Assembly: GCA_900552425.1 (NCBI GenBank)
Contig: URZR01000141.1
Span: 1-5,012 of the forward strand
Source of the DNA: an uncultured Collinsella sp.
GTDB lineage: Bacteria; Actinomycetota; Coriobacteriia; Coriobacteriales; Coriobacteriaceae
Direction of reading: 5' to 3'
DNA length: 5,012 bases
The notes under the pieces are model-generated. The model did not search any database. It was given only the letters and a program-made list of their open reading frames with translations, and was not told the origin of the DNA. Positions 1 through 5,012 of the stretch are shown piece by piece. Every line of letters starts with the position of its first letter. Position 1 is the stretch's first letter. A program made the position numbers and the translations under genes.

Positions 1-35
1 ATGTTGCCCCATACGCCCGCCCAGGTCCGCCGGGA

Positions 36-2936
36 TTACGACAGCTTGACGATCGGTGCAAAGCCCTTCATCAGCTTTTTGGTCTGGCCGGTCTTTTCGA
101 ATTGAACCTCGATCATGTCTCCGGCGACCGAGATCACGGTACCGGTGCCAAAGGTCTTGTGGCTCACGGTATCGCCCGCGGCAAAGTCCTGCGACGCGCT
201 GGCGCGATCGACCTTGCGCTCCACCGTCGGCGACACCTTGGACGACGGCTTTTTAGCTCGCGGCGCGCCCGAACCAAAGGTCGAGGCAACGCGACCGGCG
301 TCGGGCGACACCCCGCGATGGCGCTCGGTCCCATAGCTGCTTCCGCCAAAGAAATCGTCAAAGCTCGATCCACCGCGCGAACCGGACCCGCCGGTTGAGC
401 GCGTATGCGAGCCAAACACCTTGCCGCCGTACATATCCGAGCCCATGCCCGAGCCAAAGGTGCCATGACGGTCGCCGCGCTTCTCCCAGCCCGTGCCCTC
501 AAAACCGGCAGAACCGATGCCGCTAAACTCGATATCCTCAAACGGAATCTCGTTAAGGAAGCGCGAGCGCGGGTTGGCAGAAGTTGAGCCGTACGTGCGA
601 CGCGTGGCCGCATAGGTCAAGAACAGGCGCTTGCGAGCGCGCGTGATGGCGACATAGGCCAGGCGACGCTCTTCCTCGAGCTTGCCCGGATCGTCGCTGC
701 CGCCAAAGTCGTGCACGTGCGGGAAGATGCCCTCCTCCATGCCGGCCACGAACACCGCCGGGAACTCCAGGCCCTTGGCGGAGTGGATGGTCATCATGGT
801 AATGGCGTGCGTCTCGCCGGCCAGGGAATCCAAGTCGGAGCGCAGGGCCAGCCACTCCATGAGTGCCGGTAGCGCCTTACAGGTGAGCGGACCGTAGGTA
901 CGCTCGATCTCGTCGGCATGCACAGCGCCCGCCGGCAGCTCCGTCGGCGTGGCATACGCGTTGCCCGCGATGGCGGCGGCCAAGGCATCCTGCGGCGAGA
1001 GCGCCGGGACGGCTAGGCTATCGAGCGGATTGGAGCCCGCGGCGTCACGAGCGCCGACAAGTGCCTCAAACGAGGATGCCGGAGCGGACGGCCCCGGCTC
1101 GGACGCGGGCGCACTCACCACGGCGGACTCGGACTCGGCGACGGACGGCACGTCGGCAACACCGGCCGCGCGCAGCTCTTCTAGACTCTCGAGCGTACCC
1201 TCGATATCCTCGTGCGTCTCCTCAAATTCGGCGGCGACGCCCAGGAATTCCTGGATGTTCTCGGCGCGGCTCTCGGACTCCATGGTGCCCTCGGCGCGAA
1301 ACGCCTGCAGCAGGCCCGTCCTATCGACAATCATCTCGACGACGTCCTTGAGCTCGCCGTCCATGCGGCGGCCCTCGCGCACCAGCGCCACAAAACTCGA
1401 CAGGCCGTTGCGCACCTTGGCACTAAACATGCCCGTCTCGGCTGTTGCGATCTCGCAGGCCTGGAAGAACGAGCAGCGGTTGTCGCGCGCCAGCTGCTCG
1501 ATCTTTTGGATCGAGGTGGAGCCGATGCCGCGGCGCGGCGTGTTGATGACGCGCTTGACGCTCATCTCGTCGGCCGGGTTCACGATCATCTTGAGGTAGG
1601 CCATGACGTCGCGAATCTCGGCGCGGTCGAAGAATCGCGTGCCGCCGACGATCTTGTAGGGCACGCCCGCGCGCAGGAACATATCTTCGAGGATACGCGA
1701 CTGGGCGTTGGTGCGGTAGAACACGGCGATATCGTCGTAGCTTGTACCCTTGGCATGCAGCTTTTCGATCTCGCCGGCAATCCAGCGACCTTCGTCGCGC
1801 TCGTCGCTTGCCTGGAAAGCCTGAATCTTCTCGCCATCGCCCTCGGCCGTAAACAGGCGCTTGTCCTTGCGCTGCGAGTTGTGGCGAACAACGGCATTGG
1901 CGGCGCTCAGGATGTGACCCGTGGAGCGATAGTTCTGCTCCAACTTGACGGTCTTGCAGTTTTTAAAGTCCTGCTCAAAGTCCAGGATGTTGGTGATGTC
2001 GGCGCCACGCCAGCTATAAATGGACTGGTCGTCGTCGCCCACGACCATGAGGTTTTGGTACTTGGCGGCCAGCAGGTTGGCGATTTCGTACTGGACGTGG
2101 TTGGTGTCCTGATACTCGTCGACGCTAATGTAGCGGAAGCGCTCCTGGTACTTGTCGAGCACCTCGGGGCGGGTGCGCAGCAGCTCGAGCGCGCGTACGA
2201 GCAGGTCGTCGAAGTCCATCGCGTTGGCGGCGCGCAGGCGGCGCTCCAGCTCCAGGTAGACTTGCGCGGCCTTTTTGTCGTTGGGGCTATCGGCGGATTT
2301 GAGCATGTCCTCGGGCCCGATCATGGCGTTTTTAGCAGAGCTGATCTTGCTGCGGATCATGTTGATGGGGAACTGCTTTTGCTCGATGCCGAGCGCCTGC
2401 ATAATATCGCGCACCATGCGCTTTGAGTCGTCGTCATCGTAGATGGTGAACTGACCGGTATAGCCCAGCAGGTCGGCGTCCTCGCGCAGCATGCGCACGC
2501 ACATGGCATGGAAGGTGCACACCCACATGCCACGGGTGCCGCTGGGAATGAGTGCCGCCAGACGCTCGCGCATCTCGGCAGCGGCCTTGTTGGTAAACGT
2601 AATGGCAAGAACCTGCCAAGGCTTAACACCCAGGTCGCCGAGCATATGTGCGATGCGGAAGGTCAAGACGCGGGTCTTGCCCGAACCGGCGCCGGCGAGC
2701 ACCAGCAACGGGCCCTCAGTGGACAGGACTGCCTCGCGCTGGGCGGGATTAAGGCTGTCGATGTCGACGAGCGGCTTGGCAGGTTTGGGCGCCGGCGCGG
2801 AAGCGTCGTAGATGTCGAGCGGAACGAGCTCGGGCTCCGGCGCAGCGGGGGCGGTGTATGCATCGAGCGGCACGGGTTCCGGCGCAGGCGGCACGGGTAC
2901 CGCGGCGTTCTTTTCCCAGGGCAGGGGCTGGGTCAT
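36..2936 (-). CDS. pcrA: ATP-dependent DNA helicase PcrA/UvrD (superfamily 1A)
   Basis: This gene encodes a 3'-to-5' DNA helicase that family knowledge places in nucleotide excision repair, plasmid rolling-circle replication, recombinase removal and transcription-coupled repair in the cytoplasm. Numbering from the chosen ATG (966 residues), visible motifs are: Q motif LNPAQREAV (62-70), Walker A GAGSGKT (82-88), motif Ia ITFTNKAAAEM (112-122), Walker B VDEYQDTN (272-279), motif III GDDDQSIYSWRGA (300-312), motif IV LEQNYRS (332-338), motif V TIHSAKGLEFP (716-726) and motif VI EEERRLAYVAITRARKRL (754-771). A Tudor-like C-terminal domain (about 920-965, GDTVSHKTFGTGTV) matches the PcrA tail known to bind RNA polymerase. 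The ATG at 2936 was chosen because GAGGAG (2943-2948) lies 6 bases upstream. An in-frame TTG at 3023 lacks a ribosome binding site and lies upstream of the likely promoter. The protein is long: usual PcrA is about 720-760 residues. The excess is an N-terminal extension, a central insertion and a Gly/Ser-rich linker. The reading frame is intact with a TAA stop. Confidence 0.97.
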   Translation of the reverse strand: MTQPLPWEKNAAVPVPPAPEPVPLDAYTAPAAPEPELVPLDIYDASAPAPKPAKPLVDIDSLNPAQREAVLSTEGPLLVLAGAGSGKTRVLTFRIAHMLGDLGVKPWQVLAITFTNKAAAEMRERLAALIPSGTRGMWVCTFHAMCVRMLREDADLLGYTGQFTIYDDDDSKRMVRDIMQALGIEQKQFPINMIRSKISSAKNAMIGPEDMLKSADSPNDKKAAQVYLELERRLRAANAMDFDDLLVRALELLRTRPEVLDKYQERFRYISVDEYQDTNHVQYEIANLLAAKYQNLMVVGDDDQSIYSWRGADITNILDFEQDFKNCKTVKLEQNYRSTGHILSAANAVVRHNSQRKDKRLFTAEGDGEKIQAFQASDERDEGRWIAGEIEKLHAKGTSYDDIAVFYRTNAQSRILEDMFLRAGVPYKIVGGTRFFDRAEIRDVMAYLKMIVNPADEMSVKRVINTPRRGIGSTSIQKIEQLARDNRCSFFQACEIATAETGMFSAKVRNGLSSFVALVREGRRMDGELKDVVEMIVDRTGLLQAFRAEGTMESESRAENIQEFLGVAAEFEETHEDIEGTLESLEELRAAGVADVPSVAESESAVVSAPASEPGPSAPASSFEALVGARDAAGSNPLDSLAVPALSPQDALAAAIAGNAYATPTELPAGAVHADEIERTYGPLTCKALPALMEWLALRSDLDSLAGETHAITMMTIHSAKGLEFPAVFVAGMEEGIFPHVHDFGGSDDPGKLEEERRLAYVAITRARKRLFLTYAATRRTYGSTSANPRSRFLNEIPFEDIEFSGIGSAGFEGTGWEKRGDRHGTFGSGMGSDMYGGKVFGSHTRSTGGSGSRGGSSFDDFFGGSSYGTERHRGVSPDAGRVASTFGSGAPRAKKPSSKVSPTVERKVDRASASQDFAAGDTVSHKTFGTGTVISVAGDMIEVQFEKTGQTKKLMKGFAPIVKLS
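2796..2885 (-). repeat. Imperfect two-unit repeat in the PcrA N-terminal extension
   Basis: Residues 18-31 and 32-47 of PcrA are two imperfect copies of a unit of the form APEP(EL)VPLDxYxAxA, with VPLDAY in the first and VPLDIY in the second. It lies in a Pro/Ala/Glu-rich stretch of about 60 residues that precedes the Q motif. Minimal PcrA proteins have only about a dozen residues there. The region is probably disordered. Whether the repeated VPLD-Tyr element binds a partner cannot be told from the sequence. Confidence 0.6.
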
Positions 2937-2942
2937 GGGCGA

Positions 2943-2948
2943 CTCCTC
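2943..2948 (-). promoter_or_regulatory. Ribosome binding site of pcrA
   Basis: GAGGAG on the minus strand stands 6 bases before the ATG at 2936. It decides the start in favour of MTQPLPWEKN over the longer TTG-initiated reading, which would add 29 residues of non-family character. Confidence 0.8.
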
Positions 2949-2997
2949 ATCTGACGGACGGCGCGCCTGCGGGCAGCGCCATAGTTTGAGCCGTACC

Positions 2998-3028
2998 AGT
3001 ATACCGAGCCGCGCGGACACCAACGCAA
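2998..3028 (-). promoter_or_regulatory. Candidate promoter of pcrA
   Basis: On the minus strand a TATACT hexamer (2998-3003, 5 of 6 to the -10 consensus) is preceded by TTGCGT (3023-3028) at a spacing of 19 bases, longer than the ideal 17. Transcription would start near 2991, giving a leader of about 55 bases. The position just downstream of the uppP terminator fits an independent pcrA transcript. The -10 is convincing and the -35 is weak. Confidence 0.45.
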
Positions 3029-3075
3029 ATCACACCACGACTCCGTGCGCCACCGTCAAGCCCGCCCCATCGCCC

Positions 3076-3119
3076 AAAAAAGAGGACGGCATAGACCTTT
3101 TGGTCATGCCGTCCTCTTT
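3076..3119 (-). terminator. Strong intrinsic terminator after uppP
   Basis: The arms AAAGAGGACGGCAT (3079-3092 on the plus strand) and its exact reverse complement (3106-3119) form a 14-bp stem. It is extended inward by 4 bp (GACC with GGTC) after a single bulged base, closing on a 4-base loop. On the minus strand the stem runs into six T (3081-3076), as expected for Rho-independent termination of uppP, whose stop is 45 bases upstream. On the plus strand only three T follow, so plus-direction activity should be weaker. It separates uppP from pcrA. Confidence 0.93.
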
Positions 3120-3163
3120 GAATGACAAGTTGTCGCTCTGGCCGCCGCGCAGCGTCAACCAAG

Positions 3164-4144
3164 TTACAGGCCGAGCATGGGCTCCAGAACGAAGAAGTAT
3201 GCGAGCACTACGATGCCCAGGATGATGCGGTAGACGCCGAAGCACTTGAAGTCGTGACGGCGGACGAAGCCCATGAGCCACTTGATGGCGATGAGCGAAA
3301 CCACAAAGGCCACAACGCAGCCCACGCCCAAGATGGCGATCTCGTTGGTGCCGAACGTGCCGCCCTTGATGAAGTACTTGACCAGCTTGAGCGCACTCGC
3401 GCCAAACATAACAGGAATAGCCAGGAAGAACGTGAACTTAGACGCCACCGAACGCGTACAGCCCAAAAGCAGGCCGCCGATGATGGTAGAACCGGAGCGA
3501 GACGTACCAGGCACCAGCGAAAGCACCTGGAAGCAGCCGATACCCAGCGCAGTCTTCCAGCTCAGGTCCTCGAGCGTGGCGATGGAACCAAAGTCCAGAT
3601 TCTCGTCATCGTCCTCATCCTCAGCGGTAGCCGTGGCGGACGCCGCAAAGTGCGCACCGGCGGGACGTCCACCCGACACCACAGCACGCGAACCAAACGA
3701 ACCGGCAACGGCCATTTCCTCGCGCTTGCTCGCGCGCCAGTTCTCTATCACGATAAACAGCACGCCGTACACAATGAGCGCCAGCGCCACGACGGGAGCG
3801 TTGTAGAAATGCTCCTCCATCCAGTCGTTGAGCGGCAGGCCGATCGCCGCCGCAGGAATGCAACCGAGCACAATCTTGCCCCACAGCACCCAGGTGTCGC
3901 GACGGCCCTCCTTGCCCTTGCTGGGCGAGAACGGATTGAGCTCATGGAAGAACAGCACACAGACGGCCAGAATGGCGCCAAGCTGAATCACGACCAGGAA
4001 CATGTTCCAGAACGTCTCGCTCACGTTCATCTTGACGAACTCGTCCACCAAGATCATGTGACCCGTCGACGAAACAGGCAGCCATTCGGTGATGCCCTCA
4101 ACCAGGCCCAGGAACGCGGCCTTGAGAAGTTCGATGATGTCCAA
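3164..4144 (-). CDS. uppP: Undecaprenyl-diphosphate phosphatase UppP (BacA family)
   Basis: The protein is an integral membrane enzyme of 326 residues that hydrolyses undecaprenyl pyrophosphate to undecaprenyl phosphate. This recycles the lipid carrier for peptidoglycan and other envelope polymers, and the family is known for bacitracin resistance. Both signature regions are present: the acidic EGITE motif (E16, E20) followed by PVSSTGH with S25, S26, T27 and H29, and PGTSRSG (212-218) with the catalytic arginine R216. Hydrophobic segments lie at about 46-68, 86-104, 116-134, 236-255, 266-290 and 304-323, with the signature regions as probable re-entrant segments. The start is TTG, supported by AGGGAGGT placed just upstream. 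The next Met (M30) would delete the first active-site motif. Usual length is about 265-280. The excess is an inserted hydrophilic stretch at about 144-190 containing the acidic run EDEDDDE (175-181). It sits between the third hydrophobic segment and the PGTSRSG region. The gene ends 228 bases before pcrA with a terminator between them. Confidence 0.97.
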   Translation of the reverse strand: MDIIELLKAAFLGLVEGITEWLPVSSTGHMILVDEFVKMNVSETFWNMFLVVIQLGAILAVCVLFFHELNPFSPSKGKEGRRDTWVLWGKIVLGCIPAAAIGLPLNDWMEEHFYNAPVVALALIVYGVLFIVIENWRASKREEMAVAGSFGSRAVVSGGRPAGAHFAASATATAEDEDDDENLDFGSIATLEDLSWKTALGIGCFQVLSLVPGTSRSGSTIIGGLLLGCTRSVASKFTFFLAIPVMFGASALKLVKYFIKGGTFGTNEIAILGVGCVVAFVVSLIAIKWLMGFVRRHDFKCFGVYRIILGIVVLAYFFVLEPMLGL

Positions 4145-4149
4145 GAAAG

Positions 4150-4157
4150 ACCTCCCT
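4150..4157 (-). promoter_or_regulatory. Ribosome binding site fixing the TTG start of uppP
   Basis: The minus strand reads AGGGAGGT from 4157 to 4150, an almost perfect match to the anti-Shine-Dalgarno sequence. TCTTTC (the T being the last base of the site) separates GGAGG from the TTG at 4144-4142. No ATG or GTG in frame is compatible with keeping the EGITE active-site motif, so the TTG is the start. Confidence 0.9.
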
Positions 4158-4174
4158 TACGACGTCGTCGCACT

Positions 4175-4236
4175 ATTATCGCGCTGTGGCCCGCCGGTAG
4201 ATGTTCTGCGGACGATGCGGGCGATGTCCCATTATC
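4175..4236 (-). promoter_or_regulatory. Candidate -10 elements for uppP
   Basis: Two copies of GATAAT (5 of 6 to TATAAT) lie on the minus strand at 4175-4180 and 4231-4236, about 30 and 87 bases upstream of the uppP start. Neither has a good -35 at 16-18 bases, so which one is used, if either, is undecided. The nearer one would give a very short leader containing a 10-base palindrome (4159-4168) and the ribosome binding site. Confidence 0.3.
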
Positions 4237-4302
4237 AACCGTTGGCGGTGCGACCGCGCCTACCCTTACCAAAAAACTCGCCCGTTCACAGAATTGCGAG
4301 CA

Positions 4303-4328
4303 GTTAAACCGAAATCCTTGGGTATAAC
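4303..4328 (+). promoter_or_regulatory. Candidate promoter of the universal stress gene
   Basis: TATAAC at 4323-4328 is a good -10 hexamer, but no TTGACA-like sequence stands at the normal distance (TTGCGA at 4294-4299 is 23 bases away). The same stretch reads GTTAAA (4303-4308), 11 bases, GGGTAT (4320-4325). This resembles the general-stress (sigma-B type) pattern GTTTAA...GGGTAT, although the spacing is short by a base or more. Either reading places the transcript start near 4335, giving a leader of about 75-80 bases. Confidence 0.35.
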
Positions 4329-4400
4329 TGCAACAAGATAAAGTGTCCGGCGGCCAACGCGCCCGCCCGATGCACGAGCCCCGCGCCCGTGCGATAGACC

Positions 4401-4408
4401 AAGGAGGA
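4401..4408 (+). promoter_or_regulatory. Ribosome binding site of the universal stress gene
   Basis: AAGGAGGA precedes the ATG at 4413, with AGGAGG ending 5 bases before the start codon. This is a near-perfect Shine-Dalgarno sequence and suggests high translation. Confidence 0.85.
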
Positions 4409-4412
4409 AACC

Positions 4413-4850
4413 ATGAACGAGGGCTACACCAAGGTATTTGTTTCACTCGACGGTACTGAGCAGCAGGATTTTGTGCTCGCACGCGCCATCAAGGTCGCCG
4501 CGAACAACGGCGCCAAGCTGATTATCGGCCACGTTATCGATTCCACGGCACTCGAGAGCGCCGGCTCCTATCCGGTCGACCTGGTCAACGGCCTAGAGGA
4601 GGCATTTAAGAACTCCATCGCCAAGCAGCTCGAAGAGGCCAAGGCCAATCCCGACATTCCCGAGGTCGAGGTCATGATTCGCGCCGGCCGCATTCGCGAG
4701 ACGCTCAAGGACGAGATGCTCGACGTGGTTAAGCCCGACCTGGTGCTCTGCGGCGCCCGCGGCCTGTCCTCGATCAAGTACGCGCTCCTGGGTTCGATTT
4801 CGACGTTCCTGCTGCGCAATACGGACTGCGACATTTTGGTCGTGAAGTAG
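4413..4850 (+). CDS. Universal stress protein, UspA family, ATP-binding type
   Basis: This is a single-domain cytoplasmic protein of 145 residues, the usual size for one Usp domain. It opens with a short beta strand and the acidic residue expected at the nucleotide pocket (KVFVSLDG, D13). It ends with the signature GARG (114-117), nine residues, then GS (127-128). This fits the G-2X-G-9X-G(S/T) motif of Usp proteins that bind ATP, as opposed to the UspA subtype that lacks it. The final strand DILVVK is typical of the fold and of the dimer interface. Family members are induced by starvation, growth arrest or redox stress and act as dimers. The precise role here is not readable from sequence. 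The gene is transcribed divergently from uppP and appears to be alone. The start is set by a strong ribosome binding site. Confidence 0.95.
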   Translation: MNEGYTKVFVSLDGTEQQDFVLARAIKVAANNGAKLIIGHVIDSTALESAGSYPVDLVNGLEEAFKNSIAKQLEEAKANPDIPEVEVMIRAGRIRETLKDEMLDVVKPDLVLCGARGLSSIKYALLGSISTFLLRNTDCDILVVK

Positions 4851-4863
4851 CGTTGCTCCCACC

Positions 4864-4956
4864 GGCCGCGGGGCCTGCGGGGTTTCCACGGGCACGTCCT
4901 CGCCGCGTTGCGGCTGCGGGATGTGCCCTTAGGAAACCCCTCCCGGCCCCGCGGCC
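4864..4956. repeat. 93-base nested inverted repeat (long GC-rich hairpin)
   Basis: Starting 14 bases after the usp stop, three pairs of perfect inverted arms nest inside one another. They are GGCCGCGGGGCC (4864-4875) with 4945-4956 (12 bp), GGGGTTTCC (4879-4887) with 4932-4940 (9 bp), and GGGCAC (4890-4895) with 4923-4928 (6 bp). A small inner stem GCCGC/GCGGC (4902-4906 with 4910-4914) closes on a 3-base loop. Only short mismatched bulges of 2-4 bases separate the outer stems. No T run follows on either strand, so it is not a classical intrinsic terminator. It might be a dispersed palindromic (REP-like) element, a structured RNA or a shared end for convergent genes. The fold is certain as sequence symmetry, but its role is unknown. 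Confidence 0.85.
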
Positions 4957-4965
4957 TTCGCAGCC

Positions 4966-5012
4966 TTACTTCAGCGAGTTGGCTGATAAAAGATGGCGTG
5001 CCGCCCCGTTTG
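4966..5012 (-). CDS. Possible 3' end of a minus-strand gene cut by the window edge
   Basis: Reading leftward from the right edge, one minus-strand frame stays open for 14 codons (NGAARHLLSANSLK) and ends at TAA (4968-4966), ten bases before the outer arm of the palindrome. This would make it convergent with usp. The stretch is far too short to identify a product. It also uses codons such as TTA and TCA that are uncommon in the other genes, so it may be chance. Confidence 0.25.
   Translation of the reverse strand, partial: NGAARHLLSANSLK

Noticed and set aside
1..12. Possible start of a further minus-strand gene (ATG at 12-10, reading MGQH)
   Set aside because: Only four codons are visible and the upstream G-rich sequence is not a clear ribosome binding site, so a gene cannot be supported.
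949..1599. Plus-strand open frame of 216 codons opposite pcrA
   Set aside because: The Ser/Ala-rich translation is the antisense of the Ala/Ser/Pro-rich helicase insertion and conserved helicase sequence. Nothing suggests independent coding.
1212..2426. Plus-strand open frame of 404 codons opposite pcrA
   Set aside because: It lies wholly antisense to the conserved helicase core. Its translation is a Leu/Val/Ala/Asp-rich string with no domain character, the usual by-product of GC-rich third codon positions on the opposite strand.
2937..3023. Longer PcrA beginning at the TTG at 3023
   Set aside because: No ribosome binding site precedes it, it would begin upstream of the likely promoter -10 element, and the added residues are unlike the family. 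The ATG at 2936 has a good ribosome binding site.
3076..3119. Small minus-strand peptide beginning MTKRSMPSSF across the terminator hairpin
   Set aside because: The sequence is explained by the terminator stem and lacks a ribosome binding site.
3122..4327. Plus-strand open frame of 401 codons opposite uppP
   Set aside because: Its Arg/His/Glu-rich translation mirrors the antisense of a membrane protein gene. It crosses the terminator-proximal and intergenic regions and has no ribosome binding site or recognisable domain.
4971..5012. Possible plus-strand start near the right edge (TTG at 4979 or ATG at 4993)
   Set aside because: Neither has a Shine-Dalgarno sequence, and too few codons remain to judge.

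Overview
The window looks like chromosomal DNA from a GC-rich Gram-positive bacterium. The best guess is a member of the Coriobacteriia, close to Collinsella. That assignment rests on the overall GC richness, the strong AGGAGG-type ribosome binding sites, the use of a TTG start, and the protein character (a PcrA helicase with Ala/Pro/Ser-rich additions). It is an inference, not a database result.

Layout from left to right. Positions 36-2936 (minus strand) hold a complete pcrA-type superfamily 1 DNA helicase gene with all expected helicase motifs, plus three low-complexity additions not present in the minimal family protein. Positions 2937-3163 are non-coding. They carry a very strong intrinsic terminator for the upstream gene (3076-3119) and a candidate pcrA promoter (about 2998-3028). 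Positions 3164-4144 (minus strand) hold uppP (bacA), the membrane undecaprenyl-diphosphate phosphatase, starting at a TTG codon and carrying an unusual inserted acidic loop. Positions 4145-4412 are a divergent intergenic region with the uppP and usp promoters and ribosome binding sites. Positions 4413-4850 (plus strand) hold a small single-domain universal stress protein of the ATP-binding type. Positions 4851-5012 contain a striking nested inverted repeat of 93 bases (4864-4956), and possibly the last codons of another minus-strand gene at the right edge.

The three genes do not form a functional pathway. uppP and pcrA point the same way, but the terminator between them argues for separate transcription units. 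The helicase serves DNA repair and transcription-replication conflict resolution. UppP recycles the lipid carrier for cell wall synthesis and is linked to bacitracin tolerance. The Usp protein is a soluble stress or energy-state protein transcribed divergently from uppP.

No new multi-gene system, CRISPR array, tRNA, rRNA or insertion sequence is visible. The most interesting items are the 93-base nested palindrome after usp, the large insertion within the helicase core of PcrA, and the inserted loop in UppP.
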